Source: G020348385 sp964538085
GTDB lineage: Bacteria > Acidobacteriota > Aminicenantia > Aminicenantales > Aminicenantaceae
Reading direction: 5' to 3'
Assembly (NCBI GenBank): GCA_964538085.1
Contig: CAZIDF010000009.1
Span: forward strand, 1-64,000
DNA length: 64,000 bases
Shown here: piece by piece, positions 42,178-50,131 of the stretch
Position numbering within the stretch: position 1 is the stretch's first letter
Layout: the number at the start of each line of letters is the position of its first letter
Notes under the pieces: model-generated
What the model saw: only the letters and a program-made list of their open reading frames with translations
Databases searched by the model: none
Told to the model about the DNA's origin: nothing
Program-made: the position numbers and the translations under genes

Positions 42178-42755
42178 TTGTCCGATCCTTTCAAAAAACG
42201 CGTATGTTCTTTTTTATGGAAAAAGATATCGACCGATATTTTCAGGAAGATGAGGACAACCAACACCAGCGAAGGCAAATGGAAGGCTGTCGCTATCCAC
42301 GCACCAAATATGATGGTCAAATGCATGATGACTACGCGTTTGTAAGGTTGGAAGAAGAGGCTGTCGAAAGACACCCGCTGGTATTCTTTGTTTTTAATGA
42401 AATTAACGAATAAAGAGACACCATGACTGATAAAAAGAGGAAAAAGAGCGGGCAGCAAGTTCTTGAAGGACGGGTTGTCTGTGCCGAAAAAGGAAAACAC
42501 AAAAGCGGCGTGCCCGAATGTGAAGATACCGAAGTGCACGATGAAAAATCCGATCAAAGGGAATCTCTCGTAGTGCCTGGGCCCTTTGGTTTTTCCCTTT
42601 GCAAGGGCCATCTTGATGATGTTGAAAAAACCGATTATCACGTTCTCGGACCAGTAAAGGATCAGTATGGTCGAAACACTCCATCCGAAAAATAACACGC
42701 CGATCAAGGGAATAAGGTTTGAAAGGATGAGCGATCCGATGGATATCTGTAACAT
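42174..42755 (-). CDS. DUF6498-like integral membrane protein
   Basis: This 193-residue protein has about five to six hydrophobic segments. The block LYWSENVIIGFFNIIKM near residue 32 and the His-rich VHFGIFTFGHAAFVFSFF match a family of small membrane proteins of unknown function (DUF6498). It overlaps the GH2 gene by 4 bp (ATGA), so it heads that transcription unit. No Shine-Dalgarno close to the start was seen. A role in galactoside use is possible only by position. Confidence 0.6.
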   Translation of the reverse strand: MLQISIGSLILSNLIPLIGVLFFGWSVSTILILYWSENVIIGFFNIIKMALAKGKTKGPRHYERFPLIGFFIVHFGIFTFGHAAFVFSFFGTDNPSFKNLLPALFPLFISHGVSLFVNFIKNKEYQRVSFDSLFFQPYKRVVIMHLTIIFGAWIATAFHLPSLVLVVLIFLKISVDIFFHKKEHTRFLKGSDK

Positions 42756-43219
42756 AAATTTTTTTCTTTCAGATCCTTTAACAGAATATTGTATTTTAAC
42801 GAGTATTGGATTATCCGTAAAGTAGAAGTTGGAAGCATCCTTATTTCCGTGATATCAGGAGGCTTTATACAGGCTTTTGGAAATGGTTTTGCTTCCGTGA
42901 AGATTTTTAACGCCATTCCCTCACCGCTCTTCTCGGCGGCTGTGGAACTCCGCGCGTTAACTCTCGATCTCTACCACTCCAGCCTCTGTTCCCCTGACAG
43001 TCCGGATCTCTCATTCTTTAGCAAAGTCGTGCTCAATACATCCTCGCCGACAATATGGGGACGTCCCCTATTGTTACCCTCGAAGAGTGGCTCGTGAAGG
43101 CTAAATCTTCAATAGTCGCTTCAACCATTCCCAAAAGCCCAATTTATCACGGGAATATGGATGCTTACGTCGCAGTTAAGCGGCTTGCATTTTTCCTGAT
43201 TTTTTATTATCAAGTAACC
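42756..43219. other. 464-bp gene-free spacer between divergent genes
   Basis: No convincing coding frame on either strand. An open frame runs from 43055 into the metallo-hydrolase gene, but its first part has no signal peptide or family match. The spacer holds one REP-like palindrome (43050-43074) and, near its left end, the stem-like CCGCTC/GGCGGC sequence around 42925-42945. It may be eroded repeat material. Confidence 0.5.
43050..43074. repeat. REP-like palindrome centred on GGGGACGTCCCC
   Basis: ACAATATGGGGAC pairs with GTCCCCTATTGT, giving a 12-bp stem with one bulged T (43056). Palindromes of this GGGGACGTCCCC type occur near REP-associated transposase genes in other bacteria (from memory, not checked). 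A transposase of that class lies 5.7 kb away at 48723-49499. Only one copy was found in this window. Confidence 0.6.
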
Positions 43220-44128
43220 ATGAGAAAACACACGTATATACAGAGGATTTTTGTTATCGCTTTTGTTTTGTCTTTTTGCGTAGTCTTATCCCACTCTCTA
43301 TCCCAGCAAGAAACAGCGATCACCGTCGAGAAGGTCTCAGGCGAGGTCTATTGCCTGTCCGTAAATTCGGTGAATGTTACGGTTTTAAAGGGAAAGGATG
43401 GACTGCTCGTGGTGGATGCGTCTTATCCACAGACTGCCGTTCAGCTAAAGGAAGGAATTGCCAAGTTGAGCCCCCTCAGAATCCAGTATCTGCTCATAAC
43501 TCATTACCACGGCGATCATACAGGTGGAAATGCCATTGTCGGTAAAGAGGCCCAGATCGTCAGCCATGTCAACTGCAAGAATACCATGTTGGCGAACATG
43601 AAGCCGGAAGAGAGTGAAAAGGGAATAGGGGCTCCACAAAAAACATTCGAGAGCGATTTGACCATCCCATTCGAGGATGATGAGGTGAAAATGGCTCATT
43701 TCGGGCCCGCGCACACATCAGGGGATGCCGTCGTTATCTTCGAGAATGCCAAGGTGCTGGTTACAGGAGATCTGTTCTTTCATGGGATGCCTCCCTACAT
43801 CGACGTCAATAATGGATCGGACACCAAAAATTGGGTGACAATCATCGAAACTCTTTGTGAAAAGTATCCTGGATTTAAGGTGATCCCGGGACATGGCAAG
43901 GTAACGGACACAGCAGAATATTTGAAATTTGCCGATTATCTTAAATATTTGAGAAAAGAAGTTGCTGCTGCTATCGAGGCAGGGAAAACACGTGAACAGG
44001 CTCAGGAAACTATCGATTTTTCAGGTTTTAGCTTTATCGAAGACCAGGGAGAATTTTTGACGAAAAAAGAGAATGTGGGCTGGGTTTATGACGAAATGAC
44101 CCGAAAACAGAAGGAGATCCTGATTTAG
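43220..44128 (+). CDS. Exported metallo-beta-lactamase fold hydrolase
   Basis: The 302-residue protein is read from the ATG at 43220, which begins a signal peptide (MRKHTYIQRIFVIAFVLSFCVVLSHS). The motif THYHGDHTGGN (HxHxDH) is at about residue 97; the remaining ligands are in GPAHTSGDAVV, VTGDLFFHG and IPGHGKVTD. This is the subclass B or cyclase-like MBL family often found in the periplasm of Bacteroidota and Acidobacteriota. Substrate unknown; beta-lactamase activity cannot be inferred. A TATTAT box (43205-43210) lies 9 nt before the start with no Shine-Dalgarno. Its 3' end overlaps the convergent trmL stop by 4 bp. Confidence 0.82.
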   Translation: MRKHTYIQRIFVIAFVLSFCVVLSHSLSQQETAITVEKVSGEVYCLSVNSVNVTVLKGKDGLLVVDASYPQTAVQLKEGIAKLSPLRIQYLLITHYHGDHTGGNAIVGKEAQIVSHVNCKNTMLANMKPEESEKGIGAPQKTFESDLTIPFEDDEVKMAHFGPAHTSGDAVVIFENAKVLVTGDLFFHGMPPYIDVNNGSDTKNWVTIIETLCEKYPGFKVIPGHGKVTDTAEYLKFADYLKYLRKEVAAAIEAGKTREQAQETIDFSGFSFIEDQGEFLTKKENVGWVYDEMTRKQKEILI

Positions 44129-44616
44129 TTGAATTCTTCGCTTCCGGTCAGTTGGAGAGATCGGAATCCCTTTTGCCGGCAAGCCTCATAGACCACGATG
44201 GCCACAGCATTGGAAAGATTGAGGGACCTAACATCGGCCTTCATCGGGATCCTGTAGCATCGTTCCCAATTTTTTGTCAATAACTCCTCCGGAAGTCCGG
44301 ATGTCTCCTTTCCGAAAATTAAAAAAACTTCGCCGGAAAAATCGATCGTGTCGTAAGTTTTCGAAGCCTTTTTTGTAATGAAATTGAAATTCTTCTGTTC
44401 GTTGGCCTGGAAGAAATCATCCATCGAATCGTGATAAACGATCTCCACCATGTGCCAGTAATCCAGGCCGGCCCTTTTGAGGTGCCTATCCCGGACAGAA
44501 AAGCCCAGCGGCCTGATCAGGTGGAGCTTGGCTCCCACAGCAGCACAGGTGCGGGCGATGTTGCCTGTGTTCTGGGGGATTTTGGGCTGGAAAAGGACAA
44601 CATTCAAAGTCTGCAT
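44125..44616 (-). CDS. trmL: tRNA (cytidine/uridine-34-2'-O)-methyltransferase
   Basis: This 163-residue protein of the SPOUT class starts MQTLNVVLFQPKIPQNTGNIARTC, the TrmL beginning. It has FGKETSGLPEELL, and the C-terminal trefoil-knot block DVRSLNLSNAVAIVVYEA that binds S-adenosylmethionine. TrmL methylates the ribose of the wobble base in tRNA-Leu isoacceptors. I chose 44616 as the start because family members begin here; an in-frame ATG at 44727 would add 37 unrelated residues. The ATG lies 6 nt after a consensus TATAAT box. It ends 4 bp inside the convergent hydrolase gene. Confidence 0.9.
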   Translation of the reverse strand: MQTLNVVLFQPKIPQNTGNIARTCAAVGAKLHLIRPLGFSVRDRHLKRAGLDYWHMVEIVYHDSMDDFFQANEQKNFNFITKKASKTYDTIDFSGEVFLIFGKETSGLPEELLTKNWERCYRIPMKADVRSLNLSNAVAIVVYEACRQKGFRSLQLTGSEEFN

Positions 44617-44622
44617 GGGCTC

Positions 44623-44651
44623 ATTATATCCTGGCATAAGATTTCTTACAA
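44623..44651 (-). promoter_or_regulatory. Consensus promoter giving a leaderless trmL transcript
   Basis: Minus strand TTGTAA (44646-44651), an exact 17-bp spacer and TATAAT (44623-44628). The start codon begins 6 nt after the -10 box, so transcription should start at or next to the A of the ATG. No Shine-Dalgarno is possible in such a message. Confidence 0.65.
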
Positions 44652-44671
44652 TTACTTCAGAAATCATTAAG

Positions 44672-44700
44672 TTGAACTCTGAGTTTCCATCCGGAATAAT
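44672..44700 (+). promoter_or_regulatory. Predicted promoter of the LolA-like/two-component operon
   Basis: TTGAAC (44672-44677), a 17-bp spacer and AATAAT (44695-44700). An AAGGAG follows before the ATG at 44729, so this transcript would have a normal short leader with a ribosome-binding site. Confidence 0.45.
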
Positions 44701-44728
44701 GAAACAATGACACAAAAAGGAGTTCATA

Positions 44729-45436
44729 ATGAAAAAGAGATTCCCCGTATGTTTGTTATTCCTGGGTACACTTATTTTCGGCCAAACGTCGGCTTTTGCC
44801 GACTCTGATCCGGCTGTTCACAGTATGAAACACAATTATCATCTGGAATTCCCAACTCTGAAACAGATACTGGAACGGTATGTCGATGACAGGCCGTACG
44901 CCGGACCTAAAAAGGTCATCCCGTTTGAAGCATTTTCGAAGATCCCTGATAAATCTCTATTTATTCTGAAAGACCCGGAAAATATAGAACGGGAGGGATT
45001 TGATGGAAACACTCGATGGCGTCAGGATAAAAATGGTCTTGTCCAGAGGGAGAATCAGGAGCGATCGCAAATGGATTATTTCCTCGATCCCCAGAACGCT
45101 TTGCGCATCCAGGAATATTTTCCCAGAATGGAGCTAATGGGCGAGGCAAAATTGCGAGGTTTTTCTGTGTATGTCTTGGAAAATTCCCGGAAAAGCCCCC
45201 ACTACACGCTTTATTTCGACGTGGATACAGGCCTTTTGATCCAAATCGGCTACTATGAGCTTCATGAATATCAGGCTGTGGACGGTGTCCGATTTCCGTT
45301 CCGTCTGGAATACAGCCGAAAGGGTGGATCCAACACCTATATTTTCGATGATGTTAGGCACAACATCCCCGTCGATGACGAGCGTTTTTCCATGCCGGGA
45401 AAGGGGACTATGGATTTGTGGGCGGGCATGAGATAA
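44729..45436 (+). CDS. Exported LolA-like (outer-membrane lipoprotein-sorting fold) protein
   Basis: This 235-residue protein starts with a signal peptide (MKKRFPVCLLFLGTLIFGQTSAFA) and has AAGGAG before the ATG. The motif GFDGNTRWRQDKNGLVQ, and the strand pattern HYTLYFDVDTGLLIQIGYYE followed by DGVRFPFRLEYS, are usual in LolA/LppX-fold proteins of Acidobacteriota. They form a half-barrel that could hold lipid. It lies 30 bp upstream of a response regulator and histidine kinase on the same strand, so it may be co-transcribed with them and sense or report on the envelope. That link is inference. Confidence 0.6.
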   Translation: MKKRFPVCLLFLGTLIFGQTSAFADSDPAVHSMKHNYHLEFPTLKQILERYVDDRPYAGPKKVIPFEAFSKIPDKSLFILKDPENIEREGFDGNTRWRQDKNGLVQRENQERSQMDYFLDPQNALRIQEYFPRMELMGEAKLRGFSVYVLENSRKSPHYTLYFDVDTGLLIQIGYYELHEYQAVDGVRFPFRLEYSRKGGSNTYIFDDVRHNIPVDDERFSMPGKGTMDLWAGMR

Positions 45437-45466
45437 TATATCGTTCAGGAGACTGCAGAGACAGCC

Positions 45467-46150
45467 ATGGATATTTTAGTGATCGAGGATGAACCCAAGG
45501 TCGCTCAAGCAATATTGCAGGGTTTGGAATCGGAAAACTACCGGGTGACTCTGGCTTTGACAGGGGAGGAGGGATATTTCCTCGCCACAACCCAGGCCTT
45601 CGATCTCATCCTGCTCGACTTGATGCTCCCCGGGCGGGACGGTCTTGATATCCTCACAGCTATGCGCCAACAAAGTTGCCAAACCCCAGTGCTCATCCTT
45701 ACGGCCAGGGACACCATTGAGGACCGTGTGGTCGGATTGGACACAGGAGCTGACGATTATTTGGTCAAACCCTTTGCTTTCCCTGAATTGTTGGCTAGGA
45801 TTCGTGCTTTAACCCGACGCGGAAGACCTGAACAGGCCTTGAGACTCAAAATCGCTGACCTCGAGATGGATTGCGTCACGCGAAAAGTCGTGCGAAGAGG
45901 AAAGGATATTGATCTGACATCCAAAGAATTCCAGTTGCTCGAGTATCTGCTCCGCCATCAGGGCCATGTCGTTTCCCGCGAGATGCTCGGTCGTGATGTA
46001 TGGGAGGCCATGGATCGTGCGACTCCTTTGGATAATGTGATCGATGTCCACATCGCTCGGTTGCGCCAAAAAGTGGATGCACCATTCAAGAAAAAACTTT
46101 TAAAAACCATCCGGGGGATGGGTTTCGTCCTGAAAGAGGGAGAAGCATGA
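45467..46150 (+). CDS. OmpR/PhoB-family response regulator
   Basis: This 227-residue protein has a receiver domain with acidic pocket ED (residues 7-8), phosphoacceptor D51 (LILLDLMLPGRDG) and the conserved Lys in DYLVKPFAFPEL. The C-terminal winged helix is DIDLTSKEFQLLEYLLRHQGHVVSREML...NVIDVHIARLRQKVD, as in CusR/OmpR. Its stop overlaps the kinase start by 4 bp. Target genes are unknown; the exported LolA-like gene just upstream is a candidate. Confidence 0.93.
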   Translation: MDILVIEDEPKVAQAILQGLESENYRVTLALTGEEGYFLATTQAFDLILLDLMLPGRDGLDILTAMRQQSCQTPVLILTARDTIEDRVVGLDTGADDYLVKPFAFPELLARIRALTRRGRPEQALRLKIADLEMDCVTRKVVRRGKDIDLTSKEFQLLEYLLRHQGHVVSREMLGRDVWEAMDRATPLDNVIDVHIARLRQKVDAPFKKKLLKTIRGMGFVLKEGEA

Positions 46151-47502
46151 TCGTTCGAAACCTCAGCATACGTTTGCGTCTCATTCTCTGGAATGCATTT
46201 GTCGTGCTGCTCATTCTGAGCATTGTTTTTCTCGGCATCTATTTTTTTATGCAAAACAGATTGGACTCCCTTGTGCAGAGCAAGGTGGATATCGGCTATA
46301 AGACGATCGAAGATGTTATCAAGAATTCAGGCGGGGACATCTGTGACTTTTACCATTTGGGACAGGACATCATGTTCCAGGTCAAGAAAGAAGGGAAGCC
46401 TGTATACCAAACCGAAGCATGGACAGATGCTCCATGGACAGCATCATTATCTGAAGAACAGATAAATCCTTACGGATCCTGGCGTGCTGATGATACCCGT
46501 TTATTCAAGCTAAAAAGAGGATCGGTAGCTGAATACGGCTTCGAGATCTTGTATGCCTTTGATACTTCCGACAGCACAGAGAGCATCAAAAGCTTGGTCC
46601 TCATCTTGATAGCCGGAATTCCATTTGCGCTTGCTTTGGCAATTCTGGGTGGCTATTTTTTAGCCGGACGTGCCCTCTCGCCCGTGCAGAGCATCACCCG
46701 CAAAGCTCAAGATATCACGGCCGAAAGCCTGTCGGAGCGTCTTCCAGTCAAAAATCCCCATGATGAGATCGGCCACCTCGCTGCTGTTTTTAACGATACA
46801 CTCGGCCGCCTCGAAGGCTCGTTCGAAAAGCTGCGTCGATTTACGGCCGATGCCTCTCATGAGCTGCGCACGCCTTTGACATCTCTTCGCAGTGTGGGGG
46901 AAGTGGCATTGAAAGAAACCAGAGACACCCAGTCCTACCAGGAAGCGATCGGCAGCATGCTGGAAGAGACCGAACGATTGACCCACTTGGTGGACAACCT
47001 GTTGATCCTGGCCAGGGGGGATGCAGGAAAGGCGGAATTCACACCAACTTCAGTGGATATTAGTGCCCTTGTTCATGAGGTTGTCGATGAATTGCAAATC
47101 CTGGCAGAAGAAAAGGACCAAATGCTTACCACCAGGATCGATGAGAGAGCGGAAGCCAAAATTGACAAAGAAACAATCCGTCTTGCCGTGGCTAACATCC
47201 TTCACAATGCCATCCGGTACACGCAGGAAGGGGGCAAGGTGGAAGTCAACACAGCGAAAACAGGGGATGGCGGAACCATCATCGATATCATCGACAACGG
47301 ACCGGGCATTCCGGAATCCGAACGAGCAAAAGTATTCGAACGTTTTTACCGTGTCGATAAAGCTCGATCTCGAGCAGAAGGCGGCGCGGGACTGGGATTG
47401 GCTATAGCCCGTTGGGCTATCGAAGTCAACGGGGGTTCTGTGCGCTTCCTCGACAATGAGGAACAGGGAACCCACTGCCGGATCGTTCTTCCTTTTGCTT
47501 GA
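46147..47502 (+). CDS. Sensor histidine kinase (CusS/heavy-metal sensor type)
   Basis: This 451-residue protein has a membrane helix at residues 12-34 and a periplasmic loop of about 115 residues. A second helix lies near 153-172, followed by a HAMP domain (LAGRALSPVQSITRKAQDIT). The phosphoacceptor is H238 in DASHELRTPLTSLR. The ATPase domain shows N box NILHNAIRY, G1 DNGPGIP, F box FERFYR and G2 GGAGLGLAI. The domain order is that of CusS-like kinases. The periplasmic loop has a single Cys (GGDICDFYHLG) and no His-rich metal site, so copper or silver sensing should not be assumed. Confidence 0.93.
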   Translation: MIVRNLSIRLRLILWNAFVVLLILSIVFLGIYFFMQNRLDSLVQSKVDIGYKTIEDVIKNSGGDICDFYHLGQDIMFQVKKEGKPVYQTEAWTDAPWTASLSEEQINPYGSWRADDTRLFKLKRGSVAEYGFEILYAFDTSDSTESIKSLVLILIAGIPFALALAILGGYFLAGRALSPVQSITRKAQDITAESLSERLPVKNPHDEIGHLAAVFNDTLGRLEGSFEKLRRFTADASHELRTPLTSLRSVGEVALKETRDTQSYQEAIGSMLEETERLTHLVDNLLILARGDAGKAEFTPTSVDISALVHEVVDELQILAEEKDQMLTTRIDERAEAKIDKETIRLAVANILHNAIRYTQEGGKVEVNTAKTGDGGTIIDIIDNGPGIPESERAKVFERFYRVDKARSRAEGGAGLGLAIARWAIEVNGGSVRFLDNEEQGTHCRIVLPFA

Positions 47503-47550
47503 ATGGTGTTTCTTTTTAAGGAAGATTAAGAAGTGCTGTAGGTGTAGACA

Positions 47551-48666
47551 ATGACGTCTAGAGAACGATTACTGTGTGCTCTGAACAAAGAAAGACCGGA
47601 TCGACTCCCGGTCACCGTTCATCAGTGGCAGGACTATCATTTGGATAAATACATGGGAGGCATCAGCGATCTGGATGCATGCAAGAAAATAGGCTTCGAT
47701 GCCCAGATACAATATTTTGAAGATATGGCGCAGTTTTGGGTTAGCCAGGCTGATTTCGGGAAGCTCAACACGGAGTTTTGGAGAGATATTCCAACAGTGA
47801 TCGCTCAAGATCCTGACAGGCGTGAAGTGTTTCACACCGTTGAAACCCTTGAAAGGAATCTGACTTACAAGACTGCCGGAGACAGAACGACGACATGGAT
47901 CACCGAGTACCTGATCAAGCATGATGAGGATATCCAGCTCATAAAAAAGTATATGCCGGTTCCCGGATTGAATTTAGAGCCGCTGGCAAAAAAATATGAC
48001 GAGATCGGTGATGCTGGTATTCTCCGCGGTTTTGTGTGGGGTGATCAGGCTGGATGCTGGCAGCACGCAGCTTGCTTGTATAAAACAAGCGATTTAATCC
48101 TGGCCACCTACGACAAACCCGATTGGGTGCATGAACTGTTGCAAATTCTTCTCGATAAAAAGATGCAGTTTATCGAATCCATGAAAGGGGCCAAATTTGA
48201 CCTTATCGAGACTGGGGGTGGTTCTGCATCTTCGACTCTTATTTCGCCGGAAATACATGAAGAGTTCTGTCTCCCTTATGATAAACAAATGCACGCTGCC
48301 CTTCATGATCTGGGATTTAAAATAACGTATCACACCTGCGGGGGAACCCTGGGAATCGAGGAACTGATCGTTCAAAATGGCTGTGATGCTTCTGAAACCT
48401 TAGCCCCCCTAAGTGTCGGTGGAAATTCCGAACCCTGGGAGTTCGCTGAAATAATCGACAATCGAATCGCCATGATCGGCGGTGTCGATCAGTTCAATGT
48501 GGTCACGGATGGGGATCAGGAATTGATCCGGACAACCGTTCATAAGCTTTTCAAAACGGTGGGGAAAAATGGCGGATACATCTGTTCGTTGTCCGATCAT
48601 TTTTTTGAAACACCGGTTGAAAAATTACAATGGTTTGCAAACGCCGCCCATGAGTGCCTTTATTGA
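47551..48666 (+). CDS. URO-D family methyltransferase-like protein
   Basis: This 371-residue TIM-barrel protein starts MTSRERLLCALNKERPDRLPV, the usual opening of uroporphyrinogen decarboxylase-family proteins. The C-terminal zinc-site region of methylcobamide:CoM methyltransferases is suggested by YHTCGGTLGIEELI (His and Cys). The true HemE block with R-Q-A-G-R is absent, so a corrinoid-dependent methyl transfer role (MtaA/MtbA-like) is more likely than heme synthesis. No corrinoid protein is adjacent. It could act with the MttB-like protein at 25293-26714, but the genes are 21 kb apart. It is 48 bp downstream of the kinase gene. Confidence 0.8.
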   Translation: MTSRERLLCALNKERPDRLPVTVHQWQDYHLDKYMGGISDLDACKKIGFDAQIQYFEDMAQFWVSQADFGKLNTEFWRDIPTVIAQDPDRREVFHTVETLERNLTYKTAGDRTTTWITEYLIKHDEDIQLIKKYMPVPGLNLEPLAKKYDEIGDAGILRGFVWGDQAGCWQHAACLYKTSDLILATYDKPDWVHELLQILLDKKMQFIESMKGAKFDLIETGGGSASSTLISPEIHEEFCLPYDKQMHAALHDLGFKITYHTCGGTLGIEELIVQNGCDASETLAPLSVGGNSEPWEFAEIIDNRIAMIGGVDQFNVVTDGDQELIRTTVHKLFKTVGKNGGYICSLSDHFFETPVEKLQWFANAAHECLY

Positions 48667-48680
48667 GATTGTATTGAGAT

Positions 48681-49614
48681 TGCTTGGCTGCGCTATGTCT
48701 AAGAAAATAAATATGATCAGCCTTAATTCCTTATGATTTTCACCTTTAAACCGCTCATTTTGCCCATAAAACTAAGGGTGTAAGAACAACCTGGTTCTCT
48801 TAGCTTATGAATTCCTTTTTCAGTGATGATTTTTCTATAAGCGGCCTTAACACCAAGTTCATTCTTTATCTTTTCTACGAAATCCTTGCTGCCAACCGCA
48901 AGACTTTCTGTCCAGCAGCTTTCTCTATCTAAGTTCCCCATTTTCAGTGAGGTCTCTATCTGTTTACTGTAGAACTCATTCAATATCTGGATGTTGCTAA
49001 CATGCAATGTTTCTTGAAGTTTCTTTTTATCTATAAGTCTGTATCGCTCCCGATCACCTAAGATTTCATTATATCCATTAAAAGGCCATTCCCTTGGATG
49101 ATTCACCACTCTAGCCCGAACCATATTTAAATCAATATAGGACATGCATTGATGGAGATGCAATTCACTTTCGATAGCTGTTGCATGATAGTGATCTTCC
49201 CAAAATGCTCCCCTTCGGTTTTTTCTCTGATTATATTCTCTAGCGGTTCGACTAGCCACTAAATGAATCGACCTTGGGATTACGTATTTTCTCCCATCAT
49301 CATAAACAAGCAGATGAATGTGGTTCGATGTAACAGTATAGTTCAGGATTATCAAACCATATCTTTTTTTTGCCTGGAATAGCCAATGTAACCATTTCTT
49401 TTTGTCTCTGGAGAATTTTAGTAAAAAATCTCTATTATGGCATCGGTGCGTGAGATGCCATATGTTTCCTGGGATGTAATAGAGCTTTGCACGTCCCATT
49501 TTATTCCCTCTATTAGAAAGACGGTTCTGCCACTAAAAATTCTCATCTAAGGTGTAAAAAAATAGTAAAAAAAAGATATGTTGATTTTTATCAATAGGTT
49601 AGGACAGCCAAGCA
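48681..49614. mobile_element. RAYT locus bounded by TTGGCTG-type inverted ends
   Basis: Left end TGCTTGGCTGCGCTA (48681-48695) and right end TTAGGACAGCCAAGCA (49599-49614, inverted) enclose the transposase gene. The right end matches the left at TGCTTGGCTG-x-x-CTA. The same ends bound the gene-free element at 3124-3362. Each can form a small TTGG...CTAA hairpin. The locus is AT-rich relative to its flanks. No target-site duplication was recognised. Confidence 0.5.
48723..49499 (-). CDS. REP-associated tyrosine transposase (RAYT), IS200/IS605-related
   Basis: This 258-residue Y1 transposase has the HUH metal motif NHIHLLVYD (H60 and H62). The nucleophile is probably Y89 (TAREYNQRKN), followed by the RAYT-typical RRGAFWEDHYHATAIE and the YIDLNMVRARVV block. 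The domain is intact with no frameshift. RAYTs are single-copy, domesticated relatives of IS200 transposases that process REP palindromes. An extra C-terminal region of about 90 residues includes a helix-turn-helix-like segment (GVKAAYRKIITEKGIHKLREPG). It is transcribed against its neighbours. Confidence 0.9.
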   Translation of the reverse strand: MGRAKLYYIPGNIWHLTHRCHNRDFLLKFSRDKKKWLHWLFQAKKRYGLIILNYTVTSNHIHLLVYDDGRKYVIPRSIHLVASRTAREYNQRKNRRGAFWEDHYHATAIESELHLHQCMSYIDLNMVRARVVNHPREWPFNGYNEILGDRERYRLIDKKKLQETLHVSNIQILNEFYSKQIETSLKMGNLDRESCWTESLAVGSKDFVEKIKNELGVKAAYRKIITEKGIHKLREPGCSYTLSFMGKMSGLKVKIIRN

Positions 49615-49627
49615 AGGTAATTTATAT

Positions 49628-49656
49628 TTGACTTGCACTTCATTTTGTGGGAAAAT
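49628..49656 (+). promoter_or_regulatory. Possible promoter of the RRM protein gene
   Basis: TTGACT (49628-49633), a 17-bp spacer and GAAAAT (49651-49656). It starts 14 bp right of the RAYT element end. The transcript would have a leader of about 130 nt, reminiscent of long cold-shock leaders. The spacer 49500-49795 otherwise holds no gene. Confidence 0.4.
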
Positions 49657-49795
49657 CTTAAATCGGTTTAAGACATTGAAAGTTAGCTATTAGAGAGTTT
49701 ATTATCGCTTAGGAAGTAAATCCAAATAAAAGTTCAAATAATTCCTCTCAAGCATCTAAACTTTCAGTTTGTTTTTTACTGAACAGGAGAAAAAA

Positions 49796-50074
49796 ATGCA
49801 AGGAAGCAAACTCTATGTCGGAAATTTCAGTTATTCAACAACAACAGAAGACCTGGAAAAACTTTTTAGCGGATATGGTGAAGTTCGGGAAGTCAAAGTG
49901 ATCGAAGGAAAGGGCTTTGGCTTTGTTGAATTGTCCAGTCCAGCGGAAGCGGAAAAAGCTAAAGAGGCACTCAATGGCACTGAGTACTCTGGTCGAACAC
50001 TGAAAGTAGACGAAGCGCGCCCGCCTAAGAATCGCTCTTTTGGAGGTGGCGGAGGCGGTTCTCGGCGATATTGA
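49796..50074 (+). CDS. RNA-binding protein, RRM domain with Gly-rich tail
   Basis: This 92-residue protein is read from the ATG at 49796, with CAGGAGA about 6 nt upstream. The RRM ribonucleoprotein motifs are clear: RNP2 KLYVGNFSY (residues 5-13) and RNP1 GKGFGFVEL (about residues 39-47), with both aromatic positions kept. The tail SFGGGGGGSRRY is glycine-rich and basic. Such bacterial glycine-rich RNA-binding proteins resemble cyanobacterial Rbp proteins and are often cold induced; here the long leader would fit that. Confidence 0.92.
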   Translation: MQGSKLYVGNFSYSTTTEDLEKLFSGYGEVREVKVIEGKGFGFVELSSPAEAEKAKEALNGTEYSGRTLKVDEARPPKNRSFGGGGGGSRRY

Positions 50075-50131
50075 GAAGGAATCAGCCGTATTGATATTAA
50101 ATAGATCACCCGTATTCCTGGCGTAACATTC

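Noticed and set aside
42789..43097. 102-residue plus-strand frame
   Set aside because: Crosses the REP-like palindrome and has low protein-likeness; no start signal.
43055..43219. N-terminal extension of the metallo-hydrolase
   Set aside because: The signal peptide begins at 43220; the extension begins inside the palindrome.
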